Of a DNA stretch of 44,595 nucleotides, positions 9,051 through 17,128 are shown one piece after another. The DNA is from Candidatus Cloacimonetes bacterium HGW-Cloacimonetes-1 (GTDB lineage Bacteria > Cloacimonadota > Cloacimonadia > Cloacimonadales > Cloacimonadaceae), in NCBI GenBank assembly GCA_002841975.1, contig PHBQ01000014.1:1-44595 (forward strand), given 5' to 3'. Numbering within the stretch: the first letter of the stretch is position 1; each line of letters starts with the position of its first letter. The notes below the pieces were generated by a model. The model was not told the DNA's origin, did no database searches, and was given only the letters and a program-made list of their open reading frames with translations. A program made the translations under genes and the position numbers.

Positions 9051-11042
9051 ATGGCAGAAAAGAAAGTCGAAAAAGGAAGCCTGTCCATCCACACGGAGAA
9101 CATCTTCCCGATCATCAAGAAATGGCTCTACTCGCAGCATGACATCTTTTTACGGGAATTAGTTTCAAACTCAATTGACGCAATCAACAAGCGCAAATAC
9201 GCCGACCCCGCATTTAATGAAGCGGATATGAAGATCGAGATCAAGCTGGATAAAAAGAAGAAAACTCTGCAAATCATCGATACCGGTATCGGCATGACTG
9301 GCGAGGAAATCAAGAAATACATCAATCAGATCGCCTTCTCCGGTGCCGAAGAATTTGTGAACAAGTTCAAAGACGTACAGACCAATATCATCGGTCACTT
9401 TGGCTTGGGATTTTACTCTTCATTTATGGTATCCGAGATGGTTACCATCGATTCTTTGTCTTTCTCGGAAGGATCCGAAGCAGCTTTTTGGGAATGTGAC
9501 GGCTCCACTGAATATTCCATGAGCAAAGGCAAACGCAAAGAGATCGGAACCACCATCACGATCCATTTCAATGAAGATTCTGCCGACTATGCAGAAGAAA
9601 CCAAGATCCGCGAGATTTTGGAACGATACTGCAATTTCATGCCCTACCCTATCATGTTTGAAGACAAAGCAGTAAACCAGAAAGAAGCGCTGTGGAACAA
9701 GAAACCCAAAGACGTTACCCGAGAAGAGTACATCGAGTTTTACAAAAACATGTTTCACGACTATATGGAGCCCGTATTTTGGATCCACCTCAATGTGGAC
9801 TTCCCCTTCAATCTCAAGGGTATCCTCTATTTCCCCAAACTGCGGAATGAACCGGATTTTTTTAAAGGCGAAGTAAAGCTCTATTGCAACAACGTCTTCG
9901 TCGCCGACAATCTGGAAGATCTGGTACCCGAATTCCTGCTTTTGCTCAAAGGTGGAATCGACATTCCGGACATCCCGCTCAATGTCTCCAGATCCTTCCT
10001 GCAAAACGATAAACAGGTGCAGAAGATCACCAAATACATCGTGAAAAAAGTTGCAGATCACTTCCTGGAAACATTTAAGGAAGATCGCAAGAAATTTGAA
10101 GAATATTGGGAAGACATCAACACCTTTATCAAATACGCACTGCTCAAAGATGACGAGTTCTTTGACGCGCTCAAAGACTTGGTGCTCTTCAAATCCGCTT
10201 CCGGCGACCTGCTTACCGTGGAAGAATACAAAGCCCGCAACGCCGTCACCGAAGGCAAAACCAAGATTTGGTACGCCTCCAGCGAAGACACCCAAGTCAG
10301 CTATCTGAACATGATGAAAGATCAAGGCATTGAAGTGGTTTACCAAAATTCACCGCTCGATACCCACCTCTTCCAGAAACTAGAAGGCAAAATCGAGAAC
10401 ATCGAGTTTATGCGTGTGGATTCTGAACTGAATGATATGCTGGTGAATAATAGCGAAGAGCCAAACCAGCCCAATGTTTTCGAAAAGCTGAAAGAAGTCT
10501 TTTACCGGGGCTTGGGGCAGAAGCTGGAAGCTTCGTTTGGTAAAGACAGCTATGCCGAATTTATCAAGAAGTACCCTGTGGCAGTTACGGCTTTGGCACC
10601 GTATATCGTGCAAAAAGACGAACAGACCATCGTCAACCCCTACGAACTCCCGATGGATGTGCGCACCGAACTCGGTACAGATGCTATCAAAGAACTTTTT
10701 GAGCATGTTTACACGGATCTCAAGATCGAAGTGAAACGCCTCAAAACCCCGGAAATCCCTTCCATGATCGTCTTTAGTGAATACATGCGCCGTTGGCACG
10801 ATATGGATATGATGAACCGTAAGGATTCCGGCGATATGCTCCGCTTCCATACTCTGGTGATCAATCAGGAAAATCCTGTAATCAAAAAGATCCTGGATTT
10901 GGATGCTGCCGGCAACCTAGAAGAAGTGGCAACCCTGTGTTCCTACATTCACGATTTGTCGTTACTGGAACAGAAGCCATTTAGCGGTAAAGAACTAAAG
11001 TCGTTTATCGAGAAAGCAAATCGAATCCTGACTTATCTATAA
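9051..11042 (+). CDS. htpG: Molecular chaperone HtpG (Hsp90 family)
   Basis: The start at 9051 is chosen because AAGGAG lies at 9036-9041 with 9-base spacing. A frame opening at 9000 has no such site and adds a non-family N-terminus. The resulting 663-residue protein has the GHKL ATPase motifs ELVSNSIDAINK near residue 35, DTGIGM near 80 and GHFGLGFYSSFMV near 115, then the middle domain with the conserved LNVSRSFLQND catalytic loop and a C-terminal dimerisation domain. It is an ATP-driven cytosolic chaperone for folding and stress repair. It is somewhat longer than the E. coli protein (624). It stands alone with its own promoter and terminator. Confidence 0.97.
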   Translation: MAEKKVEKGSLSIHTENIFPIIKKWLYSQHDIFLRELVSNSIDAINKRKYADPAFNEADMKIEIKLDKKKKTLQIIDTGIGMTGEEIKKYINQIAFSGAEEFVNKFKDVQTNIIGHFGLGFYSSFMVSEMVTIDSLSFSEGSEAAFWECDGSTEYSMSKGKRKEIGTTITIHFNEDSADYAEETKIREILERYCNFMPYPIMFEDKAVNQKEALWNKKPKDVTREEYIEFYKNMFHDYMEPVFWIHLNVDFPFNLKGILYFPKLRNEPDFFKGEVKLYCNNVFVADNLEDLVPEFLLLLKGGIDIPDIPLNVSRSFLQNDKQVQKITKYIVKKVADHFLETFKEDRKKFEEYWEDINTFIKYALLKDDEFFDALKDLVLFKSASGDLLTVEEYKARNAVTEGKTKIWYASSEDTQVSYLNMMKDQGIEVVYQNSPLDTHLFQKLEGKIENIEFMRVDSELNDMLVNNSEEPNQPNVFEKLKEVFYRGLGQKLEASFGKDSYAEFIKKYPVAVTALAPYIVQKDEQTIVNPYELPMDVRTELGTDAIKELFEHVYTDLKIEVKRLKTPEIPSMIVFSEYMRRWHDMDMMNRKDSGDMLRFHTLVINQENPVIKKILDLDAAGNLEEVATLCSYIHDLSLLEQKPFSGKELKSFIEKANRILTYL

Positions 11043-11065
11043 ACCCCATAATATTCTCAATAACT

Positions 11066-11100
11066 GCCCCCGGTGCTCAATACATTGGGGGCTTTTTTTT
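11066..11100 (+). terminator. Intrinsic terminator of htpG, overlapping the 3' end of folA
   Basis: GCCCCCGGTG (11066-11075) pairs with CATTGGGGGC (11083-11092), a 10-bp stem with two G-U pairs and a 7-base loop, followed directly by eight T (11093-11100). The folA stop codon on the other strand (11077-11079) lies inside the loop, so the last codons of folA are encoded within this terminator. Confidence 0.92.
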
Positions 11101-11565
11101 GTATTCATTAAAACTGATATTGTATCCGGATTCCGTGGACATTTGCTCATAAAATTGCAAGTCCCAGTCCGCGTAATCAATACCGGGGAAATAGGTATCA
11201 CCCCGGAAGACGGCATCAATTTTCGTGATAAATAGCCGATCTACCAGCGGCAGAAAACTCTGGAAGACTTGTGCCCCACCGATGATAAAGCAGAGATCGG
11301 TTTGAACGATTTCCAGTACTTCCGCAATACTGCTACAAACAACAGTTCCGGGAGGAGATGTCTGCATGCTGCGGCTGAGAATGATATTTGTCCGTTCCGG
11401 TAGAGGCTTACCAATGGACAGCCAGGTGTTTTTGCCCATTACGACACTATGCGCTAAGGTTTTGCGTTTGAAGTATGCCAGGTCCTCTTTGATCTCCCAG
11501 GGCATGCCATTGTGGGAGCCGATCAGACCATTTTGATCCATCGCTACAATGATCGCTAAGTTCAT
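11077..11565 (-). CDS. folA: Dihydrofolate reductase
   Basis: The 162-residue protein reduces dihydrofolate with NADPH. The N-terminus reads MNLAIIVAMDQNGLIG, then GMPWEIKEDLAYFK with the catalytic acid in the position of E. coli Asp27, VVMGKNTWLSIGKPLP for NADPH binding, and FIIGGAQVF. The start at 11565 is preferred over an in-frame ATG 36 bases upstream because the Shine-Dalgarno GAGGTGAG lies just before it and it matches the family N-terminus. It is convergent with htpG and its C-terminal KKKPPMY is coded by the htpG terminator. No thyA is visible, so folate recycling must be completed by genes elsewhere. Confidence 0.95.
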   Translation of the reverse strand: MNLAIIVAMDQNGLIGSHNGMPWEIKEDLAYFKRKTLAHSVVMGKNTWLSIGKPLPERTNIILSRSMQTSPPGTVVCSSIAEVLEIVQTDLCFIIGGAQVFQSFLPLVDRLFITKIDAVFRGDTYFPGIDYADWDLQFYEQMSTESGYNISFNEYKKKPPMY

Positions 11566-11618
11566 TCTCACCTCGTAAGGTGAATTCGCTACAAATGCCA
11601 TGTTTTGTCAATACCAAT

Positions 11619-11684
11619 CCCTCGTGATCCCCTCGTGCTTCCCTCGTGAAGCCCGGGTGAGACCCCGGAATCTCGAGGGAAGTA
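11619..11684 (+). repeat. Interspersed 11-nt-unit element, copy A
   Basis: Six consecutive 11-base units: CCCTCGTGATC, CCCTCGTGCTT, CCCTCGTGAAG, CCCGGGTGAGA, CCCCGGAATCT, CGAGGGAAGTA. The third unit is identical in all three copies in the window. TTCCCTCG at 11639-11646 pairs perfectly with CGAGGGAA at 11674-11681, enclosing a second stem CCGGG/CCCGG (11653-11657 with 11664-11668). It lies between the divergent folA and DUF1232 genes. A TTGACA on the minus strand (11606-11611) lies 7 bases outside it, in the folA direction, but has no good -10 partner. Confidence 0.85.
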
Positions 11685-11806
11685 CGGCGTCTGCATCTGG
11701 GATTTGAGCTACCAATTTCATCGTGAGTATTGTGACTATACTTCACTACTCATAAATATGTTGACTACTTAATTAATGTCAGATTTCTTGTCAGAAGGAG
11801 GATAAT

Positions 11807-12325
11807 ATGACAGATGATATCCTTAACGGCAGAGAAATGCCAGAGCATGAGCAAGATGAGGTCAAGGAACGGATTTTGGATCTTGATGCACCAAAGATGA
11901 AGTTTTATGAGGATTTACGCCAAAAAGCCAAGAACTGGACCAATCATAAAGGTGGCGCTTTAGGTGGTAAATTGGGCGAATATCTATTTGCATTACCGGA
12001 TCTGTTTATTCTGGTATGTCGTCTTGCCAGCGACAAACGCGTTCCCGTAAAGAAAAAGATGGTAGTAGCCGGGATTATTTCCTATGTGCTGATGCCACTC
12101 GACATTATCCCGGATTTTATCCCGGTGATCGGGTATTTGGATGACCTGGTCCTGATCGTGATGGGGCTAAACATAGTCCTCAACGACATAGAAAAGAAGG
12201 TATTGTTGGACAATTGGAGCGGCGATGGAGATCTCCTGGACCTGATGAAAAAGATATCTGCCACAGCCGAGCAATTTATGAACAAGAATATCTTGCAGAG
12301 GATCAAAAATTGGGTTTCTAAATGA
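11807..12325 (+). CDS. DUF1232 (YkvA-like) membrane protein
   Basis: The 172-residue protein contains the DUF1232 signature KKKMVVAGIISYVLMPLDIIPDFIPVIGYLDD at about residues 84-115, in a hydrophobic hairpin. The first 40 residues are charged. The family is widespread and its function is unknown; it is presumed membrane-associated. A strong AAGGAGGA precedes the ATG. The next gene starts inside the last codon (ATGA overlap), so the two are translationally coupled. Confidence 0.85.
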   Translation: MTDDILNGREMPEHEQDEVKERILDLDAPKMKFYEDLRQKAKNWTNHKGGALGGKLGEYLFALPDLFILVCRLASDKRVPVKKKMVVAGIISYVLMPLDIIPDFIPVIGYLDDLVLIVMGLNIVLNDIEKKVLLDNWSGDGDLLDLMKKISATAEQFMNKNILQRIKNWVSK

Positions 12326-12939
12326 TCACAAATGTCTGGGAACAGAAGCTTTTAATCGCTTCTCATAATCTAGACAAAGTCAAAGAAATCCGCCATATTT
12401 TGGGCGACTTTCCTGTGCAGCTACTATCCATGCAGGATTTTCCGGATATAGATCCCGTCGATGAAGACCAGGATTCGATTACCGGTAATGCTATAAAAAA
12501 GGCTCTGGAAACATCTTGGCAAGCAGGTGTTTATACTCTAGCCGATGACACCGGGCTCTTTATTGATGCCTTGGATGGTGCACCGGGAGTTTATGCGGCC
12601 AGATTTGCAGGCCCGGATTGCAGTTATGAAGACAATCGACACAAAGCCCTCCATATGATGACAGGGAAAGAAGATCGTAACGCCTCTTTTCGAACTGCAG
12701 TGGTACTTGCTGCTCCGGATGGTGTGCTGGCAATCCACGAAGGCTGCGTCAAAGGGACTATCACCGAGACCGAAAGAGGTGGCAGTGGCTTTGGTTACGA
12801 TTCCATTTTTGAAGTGGAAGACACCGGAAAGACCTATGCAGAGATGAACGATAGTGACAAAAACCGCTGTTCTCATCGTGCTTTGGCATTACAGAGTATT
12901 CTGCCGGTATTGCAGGAACTCTTTGCCGATTCCTTTTAA
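12322..12939 (+). CDS. rdgB: XTP/dITP diphosphatase (non-canonical purine NTP pyrophosphatase)
   Basis: The 205-residue HAM1/RdgB protein hydrolyses XTP, dITP and ITP to monophosphates, keeping deaminated purines out of DNA and RNA. Visible motifs are LLIASHNLDKVKEI near the N-terminus (substrate phosphate contact), ADDTGLFIDALDGAPGVYAARF (metal and base site, near residues 74-95) and GFGYDSIF near 154. The gene overlaps the DUF1232 gene by four bases and is followed by the phosphohexomutase after 40 bases with its own GAGGTGA site. Confidence 0.95.
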   Translation: MITNVWEQKLLIASHNLDKVKEIRHILGDFPVQLLSMQDFPDIDPVDEDQDSITGNAIKKALETSWQAGVYTLADDTGLFIDALDGAPGVYAARFAGPDCSYEDNRHKALHMMTGKEDRNASFRTAVVLAAPDGVLAIHEGCVKGTITETERGGSGFGYDSIFEVEDTGKTYAEMNDSDKNRCSHRALALQSILPVLQELFADSF

Positions 12940-12979
12940 CCCCTTAGATTTATGAATATTACTATACATGAGGTGACAA

Positions 12980-14332
12980 ATGATTAATGCACAGATTTTT
13001 AGACAATATGACATCCGCGGTATCGTGGGTGACGACCTGACCGAAGAATCTCTTTACCTGATCGGTAAAGGCTACGGAACCTATATGCGCAACAAGGGCT
13101 TGAAAAGCATCGCTATCGGTGGAGACGCCAGGCCGAGCACACCCGCTTTTCTGGCTGAATTTATCAAAGGTTTGCTAGAAACCGGTTGTGATGTAATCGA
13201 TATCGGCATTACTGCTACTCCCATCCTATACTTCTCAATCTGGAAGCTGAAAACTGACGGCGGTGCAATGATCACTGCCAGCCACAACCCATCTCAATAC
13301 AACGGAATCAAGCTCAATTTGGGGCTCGGAAGCGTGTATGCTGAAGAACTGCAGAACGTACTCAAAATCATCCAAAATGGCGTGTATGCTGCCGGAGTGG
13401 GAAGCCTGAGCCACTATGACACTATTGTCGAAGAATACACCGACTATATCGTAAAAAACATCAAACTCGATCGTCCGGTCAAAGTCATCGTTGACGGTGG
13501 TAACGGTATGGGAGGTCCCTATCTGCCCAGAATACTTACGGAACTGGGATGTGAAGTGATCGAGATGTATTGTGAACCGGATGGCACTTTCCCCAATCAT
13601 CATCCCGATCCTACAGTCGAGAAAAACATGGAAGACCTCAGCCGCGCCGTAATCGATGCGGAATATGAAGTCGGGCTTGGTATGGATGGTGATGCTGATC
13701 GCATCGGAGTAGTAGATGAAAAGGGTAAGATGCTCTATGGTGACCAGATTCTCAATATTCTGGCACGGGACTATCTGAAAGCTAACCCCGGTAAATCTAT
13801 AATTGCAGATGTGAAATGCTCCAAAAACCTCTATGACGATATCAGAAAACATGGTGGTGTTCCCATTATGTACAAAACCGGACATGCCAACATCAAGATG
13901 AGAATGAAAGAAATCGGTGTCGAATTTGCCGGTGAAATGAGTGGTCATGTATTTTTAGGAGACCGTTATCTGGGCTTTGACGATGCTATTTATGTCTGTG
14001 CCAGATTTGTAGAGATCATGTCTCATACCTCTGCTCCCGTCAGCACCTTCCTGGCAGATCAACCCAAAGTTTACAACACTCCGGAAATGCACATCGCTTG
14101 TGCAGATGATCGCAAGTTTGCCGTTGTGGACAAGGTTTGCCAAGAATTCAAAGATGAAAAGTATGACGTCAACGACATTGACGGCGCTCGCATCACATTT
14201 GATGATGGCTGGGGATTGGTTCGTGCTTCCAATACTACACCTGTTTTGGTGGTACGTTATGAGGCATTAAGCGAAGCCAGGATGCTCGAAATCAAGGAAT
14301 TGGTCGAAAGTAAAATCAATAAGTATATTTAA
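12980..14332 (+). CDS. Phosphomannomutase/phosphoglucomutase
   Basis: The 450-residue alpha-D-phosphohexomutase interconverts hexose 1- and 6-phosphates. The catalytic phosphoserine is Ser101 in TASHNPSQYNG, metal ligands lie in DGDAD at 236-240, the sugar-binding loop GEMSGH is at 318-323, and the phosphate-binding segment RASNTTPVL is near the C-terminus. GEMSGH and overall length favour the ManB/AlgC type with dual mannose and glucose use. It would feed the UDP-sugar enzyme encoded at 678-2039 and GDP-mannose synthesis (inference). Confidence 0.93.
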   Translation: MINAQIFRQYDIRGIVGDDLTEESLYLIGKGYGTYMRNKGLKSIAIGGDARPSTPAFLAEFIKGLLETGCDVIDIGITATPILYFSIWKLKTDGGAMITASHNPSQYNGIKLNLGLGSVYAEELQNVLKIIQNGVYAAGVGSLSHYDTIVEEYTDYIVKNIKLDRPVKVIVDGGNGMGGPYLPRILTELGCEVIEMYCEPDGTFPNHHPDPTVEKNMEDLSRAVIDAEYEVGLGMDGDADRIGVVDEKGKMLYGDQILNILARDYLKANPGKSIIADVKCSKNLYDDIRKHGGVPIMYKTGHANIKMRMKEIGVEFAGEMSGHVFLGDRYLGFDDAIYVCARFVEIMSHTSAPVSTFLADQPKVYNTPEMHIACADDRKFAVVDKVCQEFKDEKYDVNDIDGARITFDDGWGLVRASNTTPVLVVRYEALSEARMLEIKELVESKINKYI

Positions 14333-14341
14333 CACAATCCC

Positions 14342-14375
14342 GTGCCCTGCTTCATGATACGAGTAGGGCACATTT
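14342..14375 (+). terminator. Probable intrinsic terminator after the phosphohexomutase gene
   Basis: GTGCCCT (14342-14348) pairs with AGGGCAC (14365-14371), a perfect 7-bp stem with a 16-base loop, followed by ATTTTC. The T run is short, so it may be leaky and allow read-through to the next gene at 14401. Confidence 0.55.
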
Positions 14376-14400
14376 TCATAAAACAATGAGAGGAGAAAAT

Positions 14401-15009
14401 ATGAAAAGACTTCACTGGCTCTTGATAATACTGGTGTTGGTCTGTAGCAGTACCTTAGCTGCTGAAGATTCAAATGAAGCTCGGGGCTTAGGTATGCATT
14501 TTGGAACTGTATCCGGCAATGGCTATTCCTACCGAGTTTTTCAAAATGATTTGGGGTTCCAATTGACCTTTGGGGCTTACCAATATGGAAACAACACCCC
14601 CAGTTTTCTAGATACTTATTACTCCAGTAATGGCGGAACTACTCAAACAGTCGTAAAGAATGGTAAGAAAACCCTTGGCAGCTTTGGAGTGAATGCATTA
14701 TCCGTTTTAACTAAGACCGAAGTCAGCAGATTTTATCTGCAATTTGGGTTTTCGTATTTAGTGGATCGAACGGATAAATATACTCAAGTCTATGCCAATA
14801 CACCCAACAAAGGAACTTATTTCAAGCAGGGCGATAAAATTCACACCGTGAAAAATGATGATGAATGGACTATCGGTATAGGTCCGGGATTGGAAATGAG
14901 TGGCAACAATAACTTAAGGCTGGCAATTGAGCTGCCTATCACCTACAATCAAAGCAAGGAATTGATAATGTATATTCCTCAAATAGGTCTATATTACTAT
15001 TTCAAATAG
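14401..15009 (+). CDS. Secreted or outer-membrane protein of unknown function
   Basis: The start is the ATG at 14401, preceded by GAGGAGA; an in-frame ATG 15 bases upstream would overlap that site. The 202-residue product has a signal peptide (about residues 1-20, cleavage after SSTLAA). The mature part has alternating hydrophobic and polar strands, many Gly, Tyr and Asn, and ends IGLYYYFK, typical of small eight-stranded outer-membrane barrels. I recognise no named family. It is flanked by a weak terminator upstream and a strong one at its end, so it may be a single-gene unit. Confidence 0.7.
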   Translation: MKRLHWLLIILVLVCSSTLAAEDSNEARGLGMHFGTVSGNGYSYRVFQNDLGFQLTFGAYQYGNNTPSFLDTYYSSNGGTTQTVVKNGKKTLGSFGVNALSVLTKTEVSRFYLQFGFSYLVDRTDKYTQVYANTPNKGTYFKQGDKIHTVKNDDEWTIGIGPGLEMSGNNNLRLAIELPITYNQSKELIMYIPQIGLYYYFK

Positions 15010-15016
15010 TCTTTAT

Positions 15017-15065
15017 AAAGCGCTTATTCGCCGATTATTTTGACGAGTACGCGCTTTTTTCTTTT
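15017..15065 (+). terminator. Intrinsic terminator after the envelope protein gene, overlapping the yjbQ 3' end
   Basis: AAAGCGC (15017-15023) pairs with GCGCTTT (15051-15057). After one mismatch, TATTCG (15025-15030) pairs with CGAGTA (15044-15049). The stem runs into TTTTTTCTTTT. The yjbQ stop codon (15024-15026) lies inside the stem, so as with htpG/folA the terminator is shared with the coding 3' end of the convergent gene. Confidence 0.85.
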
Positions 15066-15440
15066 CCCGTCAAACTCACCATAAAAGATCTGCTCCCAAG
15101 TGCCAAAGTCCAGCTTACCCTTGGTTACAGCGACAACCACTTCCCGCCCCATAATCTGACGCTTGAGATGGGCATCGGCGTTATCTTCATAGCCATTGTG
15201 GCGATATTGGGAATGAGGTTTCTCCGGAGCTAACCGTTCTAACCATTGTTCGAAATCCGCATGCAAACCGCTTTCATCGTCATTAATAAAAATAGAGGCA
15301 GTGATATGCATAGCGTTCACTAAGCATATCCCTTCCTCTATTCCACTTTCCCGCAGACAGGCTTCCACCTGATGAGTTATATTGATAAACTCTCTACGGT
15401 TATTTGTATTAAACCACAATTCCTTGCGGTAACTTATCAT
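15024..15440 (-). CDS. yjbQ: YjbQ family protein (secondary thiamine-phosphate synthase type)
   Basis: The 138-residue UPF0047 protein shows [14 protein letters not shown], then the family's [15 protein letters not shown] near residue 85 and [16 protein letters not shown] near the C-terminus. E. coli YjbQ has weak thiamine-phosphate synthase activity, but its natural role is unclear (family knowledge). A separate true ThiE is encoded at 29681-30334, so this protein is not needed as the main enzyme. The start codon overlaps the stop of the upstream phosphatase gene by four bases. Confidence 0.9.
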   Translation of the reverse strand: MISYRKELWFNTNNRREFINITHQVEACLRESGIEEGICLVNAMHITASIFINDDESGLHADFEQWLERLAPEKPHSQYRHNGYEDNADAHLKRQIMGREVVVAVTKGKLDFGTWEQIFYGEFDGKRKKRVLVKIIGE

Positions 15441-16141
15441 AGGCAGTTAGGCTTTGAATCCAGTAAAGATGCCAGCTGAATAGGATTATCATAAATGATA
15501 TCTGCGCCGGCTTTTTCCAGTTCTTCTTTGCTGCCATAGCCCCAGGTTGCGCCAACGGCGATCATACCTGCATTTTTGGCAGTCAGTATATCGATGTCCA
15601 TATCTCCGATAAACATGGTCTCTTCGGGCTTGGTTTTGAGTCTCTCGAGCAGCTCAAATGCCACTGTTGGATCCGGTTTAGCAGGCTTCTTCTCCTGTTC
15701 GCCGGAATAGACTCCAAAAGGATTCTTGGAATTGTTGATGAGGTTACCACGGAAGTAATAACGAATCATCCGTTTTGTAAAGAAATGCGGTTTGTTCGAA
15801 AGAATGGCAACCTTGATTTTTCTGGACACACAAGTCTTGATCAGGTACAAAATACCCGGGAAAGGTCTTGTGTTATCTGCCCAGCAGATGTCATAATGCT
15901 TCCAAAACAGATCGCTCAATTCCTGAATCTGTTTCTTGTTTTGATGTGTCTTTGGTAAAACTTGTTTCACCAGTTCGCTTAACCCACTACCTACAAAACC
16001 CTTGTAATCATCAACGGTGAAGGTAGGAAGTTGCATTGCTGTCAGAGATTTGTTCATAGCGAATGTAATGTCAGCAATCGTATCGAGCAGTGTTCCGTCC
16101 ATATCGAAGATTATTGCTTTTACTTTAGGGTTCGTATCCAT
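15437..16141 (-). CDS. gph: HAD hydrolase, phosphoglycolate phosphatase-like
   Basis: The 234-residue HAD-superfamily protein has nucleophile Asp13 and Asp15 in [11 protein letters not shown], motif II ILSNKPH near 117, Lys in KPAKPDP near 150 and acidic motif IV GDMDIDI near 170. A helical cap lies between motifs I and II, as in Gph/PGMB types. The Gph name is the closest group, but HAD substrate calls from sequence are unreliable. It sits in a minus-strand run: mscS, this gene (17-base gap), yjbQ. Confidence 0.82.
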   Translation of the reverse strand: MDTNPKVKAIIFDMDGTLLDTIADITFAMNKSLTAMQLPTFTVDDYKGFVGSGLSELVKQVLPKTHQNKKQIQELSDLFWKHYDICWADNTRPFPGILYLIKTCVSRKIKVAILSNKPHFFTKRMIRYYFRGNLINNSKNPFGVYSGEQEKKPAKPDPTVAFELLERLKTKPEETMFIGDMDIDILTAKNAGMIAVGATWGYGSKEELEKAGADIIYDNPIQLASLLDSKPNCL

Positions 16142-16158
16142 GTTTCTCGTCCTTTTCC

Positions 16159-17001
16159 TTATATTTGTTTGATTGTGAGAGGTTTTGAAGCCTCCCCCGC
16201 ATACAATGATAGATGCGGGAACGGTATCTCAATGCCTTCAGCATCGAAACGTTGTTTAATCTTTATCATTAATTTGTTCTTTATAACTATAAAATCGTCG
16301 GTTTTTGTCCAAATGCCAAATAAAATATTTATACCAGAGTCGGCAAACTCTCTTACTTGGATCACAGGCTCTTGATCTTTGAGCGAAAGTTCTTCATTGA
16401 TAGCGATGTCATAGAGTACAGCAGAAACCCGTTCCAGGTCTTCCTTATAGGCCACAGATAGCATTATCTCCAGCCGTCGGGTGGGAAACTTCGTGTAATT
16501 TGTCACTTCTGTCTTAATCATCGTTTCATTGGGAATGCGCACAAATTTATTGTCGAAAGTTATCAACTTGATAGATAATAAGTCGATAGACGTGACAATC
16601 CCGATTGTGGAACCGGATTCGACGATGTCACCAATGGTAAACGGTTTTTCAGAAATCAAAAAGATGCCACTTATAATGTTGGAAACGCTGGTTTGCGAGG
16701 CAAAACCGATCGCAATACCTAGTACACCTGCAGCTCCCAAAAGAGCTGAAAGCTTAAATCCAAATTCATTCAAAATACTCACAATGAGAATTAAAACACC
16801 AAAGTAATATACACTTCTCTGGATCAATTGTTCAGCCTGAGCAGAAAGCTTTTCATGCGTAAGCTTGGCCATTACTTTCTTCAACACACGCAATAAAGGT
16901 ATTCCGATGATCAGGATTAGAACAATTCGAATAACAAGTGTGATTCTTTCAGGTGTCACAAACTGGTTTGTGAGTCCGGTCAAATTAATCAGGGTAAGCA
17001 T
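16159..17001 (-). CDS. mscS: MscS family mechanosensitive ion channel
   Basis: The 280-residue small-conductance channel has membrane segments at about residues 20-40 and 65-85, and a pore-lining TM3 at about 88-115 (SALLGAAGVLGIAIGFASQ) with the Gly/Ala packing pattern of the family. The conserved FLISEKPFTIGDIVE beta domain and a C-terminal alpha/beta cage follow. It opens on membrane tension to release solutes under hypo-osmotic shock. AAGGGGA precedes the ATG. It is divergent from the cyclase gene, with a shared 127-base intergenic region. Confidence 0.93.
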   Translation of the reverse strand: MLTLINLTGLTNQFVTPERITLVIRIVLILIIGIPLLRVLKKVMAKLTHEKLSAQAEQLIQRSVYYFGVLILIVSILNEFGFKLSALLGAAGVLGIAIGFASQTSVSNIISGIFLISEKPFTIGDIVESGSTIGIVTSIDLLSIKLITFDNKFVRIPNETMIKTEVTNYTKFPTRRLEIMLSVAYKEDLERVSAVLYDIAINEELSLKDQEPVIQVREFADSGINILFGIWTKTDDFIVIKNKLMIKIKQRFDAEGIEIPFPHLSLYAGEASKPLTIKQI

Positions 17002-17078
17002 GATTCCCCTTACAAATTAGTCTGTTCATATAAAGATCAGTATTTCTTACCCAAACATATTTGTCTATCTTTTTTTAC

Positions 17079-17107
17079 TTGACGGAAACAATAATATTCA
17101 CGATAGT
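17079..17107 (+). promoter_or_regulatory. Possible promoter of the cyclase/ATPase gene
   Basis: TTGACG (17079-17084) is spaced 17 bases from GATAGT (17102-17107). The -35 is a 5/6 match but the -10 is only partial. It would give a leader of about 15 bases with GGAGG just before the ATG at 17129. Confidence 0.4.
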
Positions 17108-17128
17108 ATCCCTACGTGAGGAGGATCA

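Noticed and set aside
9420-10346. Long minus-strand frame of 308 codons inside htpG
   Set aside because: It is antisense to a highly conserved Hsp90 sequence, shows no family resemblance and no suitable ribosome site; it is a codon-bias shadow.
11619-11684. CRISPR array interpretation of the 11-nt repeats
   Set aside because: Units are contiguous with no spacers, far shorter than CRISPR repeats, and no cas genes are in the window.
11447-11746. Short frames across the three element copies with a shared GFTRE-like peptide (also 36767-36964 minus)
   Set aside because: The peptide similarity comes from the nucleotide repeat itself. Starts, lengths and flanks differ and no ribosome site is seen.
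13235-13948. Minus-strand frame of 237 codons opposite the phosphohexomutase
   Set aside because: It is antisense to conserved catalytic motifs; composition is typical of a shadow frame.
16031-16375. Plus-strand frame of 114 codons across the gph-mscS junction
   Set aside because: It is antisense to two recognised genes, without family resemblance.
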